Shown in pieces: positions 18,181 through 28,224 of a stretch of DNA of 64,000 nucleotides. Position 1 is the stretch's first letter, and the number at the start of each line of letters is the position of its first letter. Made by a program: the position numbers and the translations under genes. Location: positions 62,001 to 126,000 of the forward strand of contig CAMEWO010000003.1 of the NCBI GenBank assembly GCA_945946665.1. The letters run 5' to 3'. Under the pieces are notes generated by a model that saw only the letters and a list, made by a program, of their open reading frames with translations, was not told where the DNA came from and did no database searches. This DNA is from an uncultured Eubacterium sp. Its GTDB lineage: Bacteria > Bacillota > Clostridia > Lachnospirales > Lachnospiraceae.

Positions 18181-18633
18181 ATGAGATTTGTAATTCAGAG
18201 AGTAAATAATGCAAAGGTAACAGTAGATGGCAATGTTACAGGAAGTATAGGAAAAGGACTTTTGATTTTTTTTGGAGCAGGTCAGAATGACACAGAGGAA
18301 ATGCTTCAGAAGTTTAAAGAAAAGATTGTGAAGTTGAGAATATTTGCTGATAAAGATGGAAAAACAAATCTTTCTGTGAAAGATGTAGATGGAGAAGTAC
18401 TTATTGTTAGCCAGTTCACTTTGTATGCTGACTGCCGGAATGGAAACAGACCAAGTTTTGCCAAGGCGTGTGAACCGGTTATGGCTGAAAGGATGTATGA
18501 GAATCTGATCGAATTGTTTAAGAAAGAGGTAAAAAACGTTGAGACAGGGATTTTCGGAGCGGACATGAAAGTGCAGCTTGAAAATGACGGCCCTTTTACA
18601 ATCTGCCTGGACAGCGATGATTTTGGATTTTAA
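18181..18633 (+). CDS. dtd: D-aminoacyl-tRNA deacylase
   Basis: Frees tRNA from mischarged D-amino acids. The 150-residue length is standard. The start [17 protein letters not shown] and the active-site segment [17 protein letters not shown] (family SQFTLxA and GxRPSF) are present. The ATG at 18181 has GGAG/GAGAG just upstream; the track TTG/ATG start at 18100 would add 27 unsupported residues. Single gene between terminator and membrane-protein gene. Confidence 0.94.
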   Translation: MRFVIQRVNNAKVTVDGNVTGSIGKGLLIFFGAGQNDTEEMLQKFKEKIVKLRIFADKDGKTNLSVKDVDGEVLIVSQFTLYADCRNGNRPSFAKACEPVMAERMYENLIELFKKEVKNVETGIFGADMKVQLENDGPFTICLDSDDFGF

Positions 18634-18769
18634 TAATATTGAAGCTCCAGTTTTTCTTACAATTAAAAAATGCGTTAATAAAGGAATATAATGTATCTGA
18701 ATGGCCATACTTATATGTGAAGGTTTAATATATGCCATTATAAAATAATGGTAAAAATGAGAGGTGGCT

Positions 18770-19285
18770 ATGAAGTACAGAAAATTCAGAATAGAATTAG
18801 TTATTGGCATGATAGTGGTTGCTTTGCTTGGCTGGTTATTACACTATGTCTATCATTGGACTGGAAATGCCTTTCTTGTGGGACTTTTCGTACCAGTGAA
18901 CGAGTCTGTATGGGAGCATATGAAGCTGGTATACGTTCCTATGCTGATTCTTTCAGTGGTGATGATGACAAGATGGGGCGAGGAACTTCCGCCTGTAACT
19001 CCAGCATGTCTTACAGGAACATTTGTGGGAACCTGGCTTATTCCAATCTTATTTTACACTTACAGGGGAATTGTTGGAAGAGGTTTTCCTGTTGCAGACA
19101 TGGCTACATTTTTTGTGAGCCTGATAATTACATTTTTTTTTATTCTCCATATGGTAAAAAGATGTATGGATGATTCATTAATGATAACAAGGATTGCGGC
19201 TGGAGTGCTTATAATTATCCAGGGCGTGCTGTTTTTATGGTTCACATACAACCCTCCGGGAATAGGACTTTTTGCAGCACCATAA
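18770..19285 (+). CDS. Small membrane protein, DUF6512-like
   Basis: A 171-residue protein with about five hydrophobic helices. The segment LFVPVNESVWEHMKL after helix 2 resembles the DUF6512 family of Firmicutes, which has no known function. ATG 18770 is preferred since GAGGTGG is immediately upstream; the track GTG start lies within that motif. It seems to be an independent gene between dtd and an aminotransferase. Confidence 0.7.
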   Translation: MKYRKFRIELVIGMIVVALLGWLLHYVYHWTGNAFLVGLFVPVNESVWEHMKLVYVPMLILSVVMMTRWGEELPPVTPACLTGTFVGTWLIPILFYTYRGIVGRGFPVADMATFFVSLIITFFFILHMVKRCMDDSLMITRIAAGVLIIIQGVLFLWFTYNPPGIGLFAAP

Positions 19286-19360
19286 CTTAATAATACGCTT
19301 TATTTCAGTCCGGTTTTCTGCTATAATCCTGCATAGAAAATTGGATTGGAGGCGTGAAAA

Positions 19361-20527
19361 TTGAAACCATTAAGTGATAAATCATCCAGCTTTACAGATT
19401 CTGTAATCAGAAGGATGACAAGAGTATCTTTACAATATAATGCTGTTAATCTGTCTCAGGGATTCCCTGATTTTGATCCTCCTAAGGAAATAACTGACAG
19501 GCTTGCAGAGGTGGCGGCAACAGGCCCTCATCAGTATGCGCTGACCTGGGGAGCTAAAAACTTTAGGGATGCCCTGGCAAAGAAGCATAAGCATTTTTCA
19601 GGAATGGATATTGACCCTGAATCTGAAATAGTTGTAACCTGTGGAAGTACGGAAGCTATGATGGCGTCCATGATGTCGGTATGTAATCCTGGAGATAAGG
19701 TGGTTATTTTTTCACCATTTTATGAGAACTACGGTGCAGACACTATTTTGTCAGGTGCACAGCCGGTATATGTTCCCCTTAATCCTCCGGAATTCACATT
19801 TGATGCAGATGTGCTGGAGGCTGCAATTAAGCAGGAAGGGGTTAAGGCTCTTATTCTGTGTAATCCTTCAAATCCATGTGGAAAAGTATTTACAAGAGAT
19901 GAACTTGTAATTATTGCAGACCTTGCAAAGAAATATGACATATATGTTATTACTGACGAAGTGTATGAGCATATTCTTTATAAACCTAATAAACATACGT
20001 ATATTTCAACGCTGCCTGGAATGAGGGAGAGGACTATAATATGTAATTCTCTTTCGAAAACCTATTCCATAACGGGATGGAGACTTGGGTATGTAATTGC
20101 TTCTCCTGTAATTGTGGACAGGGTTAAGAAAGTTCATGATTTCCTTACTGTGGGAGCAGCAGCACCTCTAATGGAAGCTGCGGTCACAGGACTTAATTTT
20201 GGTGATGAGTATTATGAAGAATTGCAGAGACACTACACACATATGAAAGAAGTGTTTACAGGCGGACTTAAGGATATCGGACTTAATTTTTCAGACCCAC
20301 AGGGTGCATATTATGTTATGGTTGATATCAGTGAGTTTGGATATGATGATGACGTTGTTTTCTGTGAGGAGCTTGCAAGAAAAGTAGGCGTAGGGGCAGT
20401 TCCAGGCTCAAGTTTCTTTAAAGAAGATGTCCATAACTATATCCGTTTCCATTTTGCTAAACAGGATGAAACTCTTTATAAAGCTCTTGATAGATTATCT
20501 GATATAAGAGCTAAGATGAAAAGATAG
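19361..20527 (+). CDS. PLP-dependent class I/II aminotransferase
   Basis: Fold-type I aminotransferase of 388 residues. The PLP lysine lies in SLSKTYSITGWRLGY. Other family marks are QGFPDFDPP, GSTEAM, NPSNPCGKVF and ITDEVYEH. The overall pattern suits the aspartate/methionine or kynurenine aminotransferase-like group; substrate cannot be told. It begins with TTG at 19361, because GGAGG is 8 nt upstream and the nearby GTG at 19354 is in a frame that stops at once. Confidence 0.88.
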   Translation: MKPLSDKSSSFTDSVIRRMTRVSLQYNAVNLSQGFPDFDPPKEITDRLAEVAATGPHQYALTWGAKNFRDALAKKHKHFSGMDIDPESEIVVTCGSTEAMMASMMSVCNPGDKVVIFSPFYENYGADTILSGAQPVYVPLNPPEFTFDADVLEAAIKQEGVKALILCNPSNPCGKVFTRDELVIIADLAKKYDIYVITDEVYEHILYKPNKHTYISTLPGMRERTIICNSLSKTYSITGWRLGYVIASPVIVDRVKKVHDFLTVGAAAPLMEAAVTGLNFGDEYYEELQRHYTHMKEVFTGGLKDIGLNFSDPQGAYYVMVDISEFGYDDDVVFCEELARKVGVGAVPGSSFFKEDVHNYIRFHFAKQDETLYKALDRLSDIRAKMKR

Positions 20528-20550
20528 AAAATATTAAGTGACCAAGACAA

Positions 20551-20578
20551 TTTTACATTGATTTTACAAACTTTTTAC
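20551..20578 (+). promoter_or_regulatory. Pho box: three TTTTAC repeats at 11-bp spacing
   Basis: TTTTACA at 20551, TTTTACA at 20562 and TTTTAC at 20573 have exactly one helical turn (11 bp) period. Gram-positive PhoP binds TT(A/C/T)ACA direct repeats with this spacing. TTACAA (20564) and GATATT (20587) 17 nt apart could serve as overlapping -35 and -10. It lies before pstB-phoU-phoP-phoR, so this is likely autoregulation under phosphate limitation. Confidence 0.7.
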
Positions 20579-20656
20579 TCCTTTGCGATATTTGAAGATT
20601 TAACATATGTGTATTATATGAATGAATCAAGAATATCACAAAGGAGATTTTCTTTT

Positions 20657-21421
20657 ATGAAGAATATGTTTGAAATCGAAAATCTTAACCTGTTCTATGG
20701 GCAGCATCACGCATTAAAGGATGTTACCATGAACATTCCGGCCAATAAAATTGTTGCATTTATCGGACCTAGTGGATGTGGTAAATCAACTTTCCTGCGA
20801 TGCTTAAACAGGATGAATGATCTTGTCGAAGGCTGTAAGATTACAGGAAACGTGAAAATGGCTGGCAAGGATGGGATGGAAGATATCTATGGAAATGTAG
20901 ATGTTAATTTGTTAAGAAAAAAGGTTGGCATGGTATTTCAGCAGCCTAATCCTTTTCCAATGAGCATATATGATAATATTGCATATGGACCAAGAACTCA
21001 TGGAATACATAATAAGAGCCAGCTGGATGCCATTGTTGAAAAATCTCTTAAACAGGCTGCTATATGGGATGAGGTAAAGGACAGACTTAAAAAATCTGCA
21101 CTTGGTATGTCAGGTGGACAGCAGCAGAGATTGTGCATTGCAAGAGCACTGGCAGTTGAACCGGAAGTAATTCTTATGGATGAACCAACGTCGGCTCTTG
21201 ATCCTATATCCACTTCCAAAATTGAAGACCTTGCAGTAGAGTTGAGAGAGCGTTATACTATAGTAATGGTTACTCATAATATGCAGCAGGCTACAAGAAT
21301 TTCTGATTACACAGCCTTTTTCCTTCTGGGAGAAATGGTTGAGTATGATAAGACAGAGACACTGTTCTCAATTCCTAAGGATAAGAGAACAGAGGACTAT
21401 ATTACAGGACGTTTTGGTTGA
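20657..21421 (+). CDS. pstB: Phosphate ABC transporter ATP-binding protein
   Basis: ATPase of the PstSCAB phosphate importer. The 254 residues carry Walker [11 protein letters not shown]-loop [15 protein letters not shown] (PstB-specific), signature MSGGQQQRL, Walker [12 protein letters not shown] and switch His in [11 protein letters not shown] 20657 has AAGGAG 10 nt upstream; the track start at 20558 would run through the Pho box. pstS, pstC and pstA are absent here, so the membrane partners must be encoded elsewhere. phoU follows closely. Confidence 0.95.
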   Translation: MKNMFEIENLNLFYGQHHALKDVTMNIPANKIVAFIGPSGCGKSTFLRCLNRMNDLVEGCKITGNVKMAGKDGMEDIYGNVDVNLLRKKVGMVFQQPNPFPMSIYDNIAYGPRTHGIHNKSQLDAIVEKSLKQAAIWDEVKDRLKKSALGMSGGQQQRLCIARALAVEPEVILMDEPTSALDPISTSKIEDLAVELRERYTIVMVTHNMQQATRISDYTAFFLLGEMVEYDKTETLFSIPKDKRTEDYITGRFG

Positions 21422-21436
21422 GAAATGAGGTATATT

Positions 21437-22084
21437 ATGAGAAATAGATTTGACAGACAGCTTTGCCAGTTGAATGATGAACTGATTGAGATGGGAGAAT
21501 TGATTGAGAAGGCAATAGAGGATACCATCAAGGCGCTGGTTTCACAGGATGTTGAGCTTGCCAATACTGTTATTAATATGGATGATGAAATTGATGCTAA
21601 GGAGAAGGAGATTGAAAATCTCTGCCTTAAACTGCTTCTTCAACAGCAGCCTGTTGCAAAGGATTTGAGACTTATCTCATCTGCCCTTAAGATGATTACC
21701 GATATGGAAAGAATCGGAGATCATGCAACAGATATTTCTGAAATTACAATTGAACTGTCCAGCCAGAAATATATTAAGAAGCTGGAGCATATCCAGCAGA
21801 TGTCAAAAGAGACAATGGTAATGCTGGTACAGAGCATAGAGGCATTTGTTAATAAGGATATTGACAAAGCCCGCAGTGTAATTGAACAGGATGATATAGT
21901 TGATAATCTGTTTATTACAGTTAAGCGCGAACTTATTGGAATGATTCATGAGAATGTGGACGCAGGAGAGCAGGCCACGGACTTGTTAATGGTGGCAAAG
22001 TATCTGGAAAGAATTGGAGACCATGCTACTAATATATCTGAATGGGTTATTTTTTCAATTACAGGAAGCCATGATGGAAAATAG
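21437..22084 (+). CDS. phoU: Phosphate signalling protein PhoU
   Basis: Links the Pst importer to the PhoR kinase as a negative regulator. 215 residues, all helical, with two PhoU repeats that each carry the metal-binding pattern around ERIGDHATDISE (near residue 95) and ERIGDHATNISEW (near residue 195). ATG 21437 has TGAGG 6 nt upstream; 21425 is an alternative start. Confidence 0.95.
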   Translation: MRNRFDRQLCQLNDELIEMGELIEKAIEDTIKALVSQDVELANTVINMDDEIDAKEKEIENLCLKLLLQQQPVAKDLRLISSALKMITDMERIGDHATDISEITIELSSQKYIKKLEHIQQMSKETMVMLVQSIEAFVNKDIDKARSVIEQDDIVDNLFITVKRELIGMIHENVDAGEQATDLLMVAKYLERIGDHATNISEWVIFSITGSHDGK

Positions 22085-22110
22085 AATTTATCTGCGGAAT
22101 GGGGAATATT

Positions 22111-22794
22111 ATGTCACATATATATGTAGTCGAGGATGATAAGAATATAAGTGAAATAGAAAGCTATGCCCTTAAGAATGCAGGGCATAATGTGGTGGAA
22201 TGCAGTAATGGAAAGGAATTTCACAAGGCTGTACAGGACAGGATTCCGGACCTTATATTGCTTGATATTATGCTGCCTGACGAGGATGGTCTGGAAATAC
22301 TGACCAAGCTGCGTTCATCACCTGAAACCAGAAGGGTTCCAGTTATTATGGTAACTGCCAAATCATCTGAGATTGATAAAGTTAAAGGCCTTGATATGGG
22401 AGCTGATGATTATCTTACCAAACCATTCGGCGTTATGGAGCTTATCTCAAGAGTTAAAGCCTTACTTAGAAGATCAGGGGGTATGGAAGAAGAAAAATTC
22501 ATTAAAGTTGGTGAACTGTTTATTGACGATGAAAAGCATGCTGTTTATGTATCGGACAAGAATGTGGAACTGACATATAAGGAATATGAATTGTTAAAAT
22601 ACCTTGCCTATAATAAGGGGATTGTGCTTACAAGAGACAATCTTATGGACAAAATATGGAGCACAGATTACGAAGGAGAATCAAGAACTCTTGATGTTCA
22701 CATTAAGACATTAAGACAGAAGCTTGGGGTTGCTGGTTCATATATCCGAACGGTAAGAAATGTGGGGTACTATCTGGATGAAGAAAAGGATTAA
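22111..22794 (+). CDS. phoP: OmpR-family response regulator (PhoP/PhoB)
   Basis: 227-residue regulator. The receiver domain has the acidic pair EDD, the phosphoacceptor in LLDIMLPDEDG, T in VTAKS and K in LTKPFG. The C-terminal winged helix has ELTYKEYELLKYLA and SRTLDVHIKTLRQKLG. It is between phoU and its kinase and is likely the protein that binds the Pho box at 20551. ATG 22111 has ATGGGGA upstream. It overlaps the kinase gene by 17 nt. Confidence 0.92.
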   Translation: MSHIYVVEDDKNISEIESYALKNAGHNVVECSNGKEFHKAVQDRIPDLILLDIMLPDEDGLEILTKLRSSPETRRVPVIMVTAKSSEIDKVKGLDMGADDYLTKPFGVMELISRVKALLRRSGGMEEEKFIKVGELFIDDEKHAVYVSDKNVELTYKEYELLKYLAYNKGIVLTRDNLMDKIWSTDYEGESRTLDVHIKTLRQKLGVAGSYIRTVRNVGYYLDEEKD

Positions 22795-24166
22795 TCTGTA
22801 TTTTGTGATTCTGACAATGGCAGCAATCTTTGCTGTTGTGGCTATTCTGACTCCTGTATTTTATTCTATTCTTAAGAAGGAAGTTTTTTCCCATCTTAAA
22901 AGTTATGCAGAGCTTATGGTTGATTCTGATATATGGGGAATTGAATCTGAGCCATATAAAGTACAGGATTTTATAAAAAAAGACAGTAATTTCCGTGTTA
23001 CGCTGATAGGAAGTGATGGACAGGCGTTGCTTGACACATATACGGATGTTAATTCCATGGATAATCACAGCGAACGGCCGGAGATTTCCATGGCTTTTTC
23101 TGCAGGAGAGGGCAGGGATGTAAGAAAATCATCTACCATGGGTAAAGATGTGCTGTATTATGCAGTTCTTCTTGATAATGGGTGTGTGTTAAGAGTATCA
23201 AAGGAACAGGGAAGCATTACGGGGCTGTTGTTAACCTCATTTCCAGAGGTACTGTGTCTGTGTATTGTGCTGTTCCTTGTGTGTGTTTTGTTATCGCAGC
23301 TGCTTACAAAAAGCATTGTGGAACCAATTGAACAACTGGGAAATAATCTTGATTCGGCAGATTCAATTAATGTATATAAGGAACTGGTGCCATTTGTGAA
23401 TACAATCAGGCGCCAGCATGAGGATATCCTTAAAAATGCTACTATGAGGCAGGAATTCACCGCTAATGTGTCACATGAATTAAAAACGCCTCTTACATCT
23501 ATTTCCGGTTATTCTGAACTAATAGAAAGCGGAATGGCAACAGACCAGGATGTGACAAGGTTTGCAGGTGAAATACACAAGAATTCCAAGAGGCTTCTCA
23601 CTCTGATAAATGATATTATCAGGCTTTCAGAATTAGACAGTACATCAGAGGATGAGAATTATGAAGATATAGACCTGTATGATATAGCAGAGACGTGCGT
23701 TGATATGCTGAAAATCAATGCAGAGAATAATGATGTAACAATTAATCTGAGCGGTTCTCATCAGACAGTACACGCAAACCGGCAGATGATGGAGGAACTG
23801 GTATATAATCTTTGTGATAACGCTATACGGTATAATAAGGCTGATGGAAAAGTTGACGTCAAAGTTGACAGAGAGACAATACATGATAGGAAGGAAGACC
23901 AGCCAGGTCAGGAAATATCTTATGATGCAGTGGTTCTTGAGGTGAGAGATACAGGAATTGGAATATCCAAGGAACATCAGGACAGGATATTTGAGCGGTT
24001 TTACAGGGTGGATAAAAGCAGGTCAAAGCTCACAGGAGGTACAGGACTGGGGCTTGCAATTGTTAAACATATTGTTGCAAAACACCCTTCTGCCCATATT
24101 GATCTGGATAGCACATTGGGGGAAGGCACAGATATCAGGGTTGTTTTTAAAGAAAACATTCCTTGA
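22778..24166 (+). CDS. phoR: Sensor histidine kinase PhoR
   Basis: 462-residue membrane kinase paired with PhoP. A first helix (residues about 5-28), an extracellular sensor of about 130 residues and a second helix (about 155-180) precede the dimerisation domain with FTANVSHELKTPLTSISGY (phospho-His) and the ATPase domain with NLCDNAIRYN, DTGIGISKEHQDRIFERFYR and GGTGLGLAIVK. ATG 22778 is used with GTGGGG upstream, and overlaps the regulator gene. The manganese-riboswitch promoter starts inside its stop region. Confidence 0.92.
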   Translation: MKKRINLYFVILTMAAIFAVVAILTPVFYSILKKEVFSHLKSYAELMVDSDIWGIESEPYKVQDFIKKDSNFRVTLIGSDGQALLDTYTDVNSMDNHSERPEISMAFSAGEGRDVRKSSTMGKDVLYYAVLLDNGCVLRVSKEQGSITGLLLTSFPEVLCLCIVLFLVCVLLSQLLTKSIVEPIEQLGNNLDSADSINVYKELVPFVNTIRRQHEDILKNATMRQEFTANVSHELKTPLTSISGYSELIESGMATDQDVTRFAGEIHKNSKRLLTLINDIIRLSELDSTSEDENYEDIDLYDIAETCVDMLKINAENNDVTINLSGSHQTVHANRQMMEELVYNLCDNAIRYNKADGKVDVKVDRETIHDRKEDQPGQEISYDAVVLEVRDTGIGISKEHQDRIFERFYRVDKSRSKLTGGTGLGLAIVKHIVAKHPSAHIDLDSTLGEGTDIRVVFKENIP

Positions 24167-24191
24167 CATTTTGGCATTACAATGATAAAGT
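24163..24191 (+). promoter_or_regulatory. Promoter of the manganese riboswitch/mntP unit
   Basis: TTGACA (24163-24168) overlaps the phoR stop codon; after a 17-nt spacer comes TAAAGT (24186-24191). Transcription would begin about 24198 at the riboswitch. Confidence 0.65.
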
Positions 24192-24197
24192 AATTGA

Positions 24198-24305
24198 AGT
24201 TCTTTGAGGGAGTAATCGGCACAGATTTTGACTGTGTGGTATTATCGACATAATGGTTTCTGTTTTTTTATGCAGATTCCCGGTTTTACTTTAAATGGTG
24301 AGACT
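24198..24305 (+). ncRNA. yybP-ykoY manganese riboswitch aptamer
   Basis: The leader has the class hallmarks: GAGGGAGTAATCGGC near the 5' side (family GGGGAGUAGC), TATCGACATAATGG (family GUCGUCAU), and a closing GGTGAGACTC before the expression platform. It lies directly before mntP, the best-known gene controlled by this Mn2+ sensor. The edges are approximate. Confidence 0.82.
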
Positions 24306-24345
24306 CATGGACAGTGCGGCTGCACTGTCCGTGGGTCTTTTTTTA
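24301..24345 (+). terminator. Riboswitch expression-platform terminator
   Basis: AGACTCATGGACAGTGC pairs over 17 positions with GCACTGTCCGTGGGTCT (loop GGCT), followed by a run of seven T. Its 5' strand overlaps the end of the aptamer, so Mn2+ binding should compete with termination and turn mntP on. Confidence 0.85.
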
Positions 24346-24406
24346 GGTTTATCTGCCGGAAGGGAACAAAAGAATAAAAAGGCTTTTTAAGCAGAATGGA
24401 GAATTT

Positions 24407-24961
24407 ATGGGATTTTGGGAATTGTTTATTCTTGCAGTAGGATTATCTATGGATGCTTTTGCTGTTTCAGTCTGCAAGGGATTGTCACTTGGAAAGATTA
24501 AAGCAAAGCATATGTGTCTTGCAGGTATATGGTTTGGAGGATTTCAGGCATTGATGCCTCTTGTTGGATATTTTCTTGGAAGCTTTTTTGCTGATGTAAT
24601 TACAAAATATTCACACTGGATTGCATTTGCTCTTCTTGAATTTCTTGGAGCTAAGATGATTAAGGAATCATTTGAGAGTGAAGAACTGGATGACAATATG
24701 GGATGGAAGACAATGCTTGTTCTGGCTGTTGCCACAAGTATTGATGCCAGTGCTGTAGGTGTCACATTTGCCTTTCTTGATGTAAACATTCTTTTTGCAG
24801 TCATTTTGATTGGTGTGACAACATTTGCATTTTCAGCAGCAGGAGTAAAGATTGGAAGTGTATTTGGAGAGAAATACAAATCAAAGGCGGAAATTGCGGG
24901 AGGAATTATTCTTATTCTCATCGGACTGAAAATTCTTCTGGATGGATTAGGGATAATCTGA
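24407..24961 (+). CDS. mntP: Manganese efflux pump MntP
   Basis: Exports Mn2+ to limit toxicity. 184 residues with six helices. The two MntP signature repeats read GLSMDAFAVSVCKG (near residue 12) and ATSIDASAVGVTFAF (near residue 120), each with the conserved membrane aspartate. ATG 24407 has TGGAG upstream. Its control by the upstream riboswitch agrees with function. Confidence 0.94.
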   Translation: MGFWELFILAVGLSMDAFAVSVCKGLSLGKIKAKHMCLAGIWFGGFQALMPLVGYFLGSFFADVITKYSHWIAFALLEFLGAKMIKESFESEELDDNMGWKTMLVLAVATSIDASAVGVTFAFLDVNILFAVILIGVTTFAFSAAGVKIGSVFGEKYKSKAEIAGGIILILIGLKILLDGLGII

Positions 24962-25007
24962 CATATGCAATCTGGACAGACAGGGGAAAAGGGTTAGTTA
25001 AGATAAG

Positions 25008-25036
25008 TTGTCTTTTTTGTAATAATTTGGTATACT
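25008..25036 (+). promoter_or_regulatory. Promoter of the hybrid kinase gene
   Basis: TTGTCT (25008-25013), a 17-nt spacer and TATACT (25031-25036), 41 nt before the start codon. Confidence 0.6.
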
Positions 25037-25077
25037 TTAGTTAATAATTTTTCGTGATTTGTTAACATGGAGGCTTA

Positions 25078-28000
25078 ATGGGACTTACTAATTATTTTAT
25101 GGTTGTTGCCAAGATTGCTGGTGTAGCATTGCCTATACTGTCCATTATTATTATATTGAATAAAGAACAAAACAGCGTTTCATCTAATCTTATGCTGGCT
25201 AACATGGGATGTCTTGTGTACAACTGCTGCTTTGGTCTTATAATGCGTTCATCAAACCTTACAGAAGCATATTCCATACTTCGGGTAATGTACTTTGGAA
25301 ATATTATGATGATATTTTTCTTTGCAAGGTTTTTGGTATATTATTTCCATGTTAAGGGGGTTAAGGGATTTTATTTTGCGTGGTTTGTAATAGAGCTTGT
25401 TGGACTTGTATTTATATGGATGGATAGCACGTCATTTCTTATATACAATAATGTGCAGATTCATTTTTATAAGAATGCCCATTTTGCATATCTGACATTC
25501 GATTATGGTATATATTATGCATTTAAGTTGATTCTGGGCTTGTATGTATATATACGGCAGTTTTTCATGACTGTCCACTATATGAAGAAATATCATGTAG
25601 AGTCAGAGAGACGTACAGTAAGGTATCTTTTGATGTGTCAGGTAATTATTATTGTTGCCCAGATTACATTTGCCATATTTAAGTTTGATTATAATATTGT
25701 GCCAGTGAGTTCTTCTATTGCCATGTTTGTGGTAATAATGAGCCTGCTTAAGAATTCCTTTTATTCTGTTTCGGATATGGGGCAGGGCAGACTGTTCGAA
25801 TATGTTAATGATGCAGTCATTATGGTGAATGGTGCTTATGAATTCCAGTCCTGCAATGGACTTGCCCGGGAACTTTTTCCAGAATTAAACTCTTTATCAA
25901 GAAATGATGTGTTAAGTGAGGAGATTCTTAATATTATCTCATCAGACAAATATGAGGTTTTAATTAAGGGCAGACACTACAAAATTGAAAAATCAGAATG
26001 TTTTGACGGACCGGAGGTAATCGGTCATGTTATTAATTTTTCAGATAATGAAGAGCGTCACAAACTGTTAGAGGAATTAAAGCTTGCCAAAGAAAAAGCA
26101 GAGATTGCCAATGATGCTAAGTCTGCATTTGTAGCCAATATGTCACATGAGATAAGGACTCCTATGAATGCTATAGTGGGCATGACAGAGATACTTCTTA
26201 GATACCAGCATTCTGAACAGGAACAGGGATATCTTATGAATATCAAGAATTCTGGTGCAGCGCTTCTTGCTATAATTAATGATATTCTTGATATATCAAA
26301 GATTGAATCTGGCAAGATGAAGCTGGCAGAAGAGGTATACGAGCCACTATCAGTTCTTAATGATCTTGGACTTATATTCTTAAACAGAATAGCAGAAAAG
26401 GATGTGGAATTGATATACGAAATCACCCCGGAACTTCCTGAGAAGCTTGTGGGTGATTCCATGAAGATACGGCAGGTAATTATTAATATTGTCAATAATG
26501 CCATTAAATACACTGATTCAGGATATGTACGTGTTAAGCTTGAGGTGAATAGTATAGAAGGGGATAATATTGAACTTTTGATGTCTGTGAAGGATACTGG
26601 GCAGGGTATCAAGAGTGAAGATATGACAAGAATATTTAACTCTTTTTCACGTATAGATACTAAGAAAAACAGGTACAAAGAAGGAACTGGTCTTGGTCTT
26701 TCCATTGCGAAAGAACTCCTTGAACTCATGGGAGGAGGAATATCTGCTAAAAGTGAGTATGGTGTTGGAAGTGAGTTTATATTCACATTCCGGCAGAAAA
26801 TTGCAGATGTGACCCCAGCAGCATCTGTCCACAATACAGAGGGCAGGAAGCTGACTGCCAGTGCATGTTTGAATGATACCCGTCTCTTGGGAAGCCTTAT
26901 TAAGCTTACCAAGGAATATGACTTAAGCTACATAGGATATGAGTCATTAAAGCATGGTATGAGAAAGGCAGATTATATCTTTACTGATGTGGCTTCATAT
27001 AACACAAATAAAAAAGAGATGCTTTCACTGATTAATGAAGGTGGAAGGCTGTGTGTTCTTCAGAACCCTATGCGTGACAATGTGGTGGATTCTGATGTGT
27101 ATGTAATTGATAAGCCGTTGTACAGCCTTAATTTCTGTAGAATACTTAATAACGAAGATAAAAAGAATAATGTTGTCATACATGATTATGCCAATTTTAT
27201 TGCTCCTGATGCCAAGATTCTTGTTGTGGATGATATGGAGATGAACCTGAAGGTGGCTGTGGGTGTACTTGGACCTCTTCAGATGAACATTGATACGGCA
27301 GACAGTGGGCAGAAAGCATTGGAACTGATTTCCAAGACTCATTATGATATTGTGTTCATGGATCATATGATGCCTGTAATGGATGGTATTGAGACTGTCC
27401 AGTTAATAAGACAGATGGATGATCCTTATTATAAGAAAGTCCCAATAATTGCATTTTCGGCAAATGTTGGACAGGACGCAGTAAAGTCCTTTACGGATGC
27501 TGGTATGAATGATTTCGTTGCAAAGCCTATTGAACTTAAGGATATATTTGCAAAGATACTCAGGTGGCTTCCGAAGGAACTTATCGTCAAGGAGCAGAGC
27601 AAGGAATATGCTGATACGCTAAGAAAAAACATGGATATCACTGTTCCTGACATAGAGGGGCTGAATGTGATAGAAGGCATTAAGAATTCCGGAGGAGAGG
27701 AATTGTATATAAGTCTTCTGGGGGATTTTTATAAATTAATAGATATAAAATCAATTAAAATTGAAAAGTGTCTTGCAGATAATCTAATTCGAGATTACAC
27801 TATAGAGGTACATGGGTTAAAAAACACAGCCAGAATGATAGGGGCTATGGAGTTGTCGGATGAATTCTATAGAATGGAACAGTTGGGAAACAAAGGAGAT
27901 ATAGAAACTATTAAGGAAGAAACACCTGCATTGCTTGAACATTTTAGGAGCTATAAAGCTATTCTGGAGCCCTTCGGTAAGGCTAATGACCAGGAGAAGC

Positions 28001-28224
28001 GTAAAGCTGGTAACCAGGAGATAATTGGTCTTTTAGAACAGCTTCAGCAGGCAATGGATGGATTTGATCTTGATGCTGCAGATGAAATTATGAAGCAGCT
28101 TGATATGATTAGAATCCCTGAGGCTGTTATGGATGATTATGATAATTTAAGAGCTTATGTTGCTGATGTGGCAATGGAGGAAGTAATGTCATTGGCAAGA
28201 GATATGATAAGGAGGTTAGCATGA
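25078..28224 (+). CDS. Hybrid sensor histidine kinase with 7TM input, receiver and HPt domains
   Basis: 1048 residues. An N-terminal seven-helix membrane module (about 1-225) resembles the 7TM region of histidine kinases, then a PAS-like segment (240-330), HisKA with [19 protein letters not shown] (about 350-415), HATPase with [19 protein letters not shown] and [19 protein letters not shown] (460-575), a receiver with LVVDDMEMN and [11 protein letters not shown] (about 715-840), and an HPt with [13 protein letters not shown] (about 870-960). All phosphorelay residues are present, so it can pass phosphate inside one chain. GGAGG is close (4 nt) before the ATG. It overlaps the next gene by 4 nt. 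The signal is unknown. Confidence 0.9.
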   Translation: MGLTNYFMVVAKIAGVALPILSIIIILNKEQNSVSSNLMLANMGCLVYNCCFGLIMRSSNLTEAYSILRVMYFGNIMMIFFFARFLVYYFHVKGVKGFYFAWFVIELVGLVFIWMDSTSFLIYNNVQIHFYKNAHFAYLTFDYGIYYAFKLILGLYVYIRQFFMTVHYMKKYHVESERRTVRYLLMCQVIIIVAQITFAIFKFDYNIVPVSSSIAMFVVIMSLLKNSFYSVSDMGQGRLFEYVNDAVIMVNGAYEFQSCNGLARELFPELNSLSRNDVLSEEILNIISSDKYEVLIKGRHYKIEKSECFDGPEVIGHVINFSDNEERHKLLEELKLAKEKAEIANDAKSAFVANMSHEIRTPMNAIVGMTEILLRYQHSEQEQGYLMNIKNSGAALLAIINDILDISKIESGKMKLAEEVYEPLSVLNDLGLIFLNRIAEKDVELIYEITPELPEKLVGDSMKIRQVIINIVNNAIKYTDSGYVRVKLEVNSIEGDNIELLMSVKDTGQGIKSEDMTRIFNSFSRIDTKKNRYKEGTGLGLSIAKELLELMGGGISAKSEYGVGSEFIFTFRQKIADVTPAASVHNTEGRKLTASACLNDTRLLGSLIKLTKEYDLSYIGYESLKHGMRKADYIFTDVASYNTNKKEMLSLINEGGRLCVLQNPMRDNVVDSDVYVIDKPLYSLNFCRILNNEDKKNNVVIHDYANFIAPDAKILVVDDMEMNLKVAVGVLGPLQMNIDTADSGQKALELISKTHYDIVFMDHMMPVMDGIETVQLIRQMDDPYYKKVPIIAFSANVGQDAVKSFTDAGMNDFVAKPIELKDIFAKILRWLPKELIVKEQSKEYADTLRKNMDITVPDIEGLNVIEGIKNSGGEELYISLLGDFYKLIDIKSIKIEKCLADNLIRDYTIEVHGLKNTARMIGAMELSDEFYRMEQLGNKGDIETIKEETPALLEHFRSYKAILEPFGKANDQEKRKAGNQEIIGLLEQLQQAMDGFDLDAADEIMKQLDMIRIPEAVMDDYDNLRAYVADVAMEEVMSLARDMIRRLA

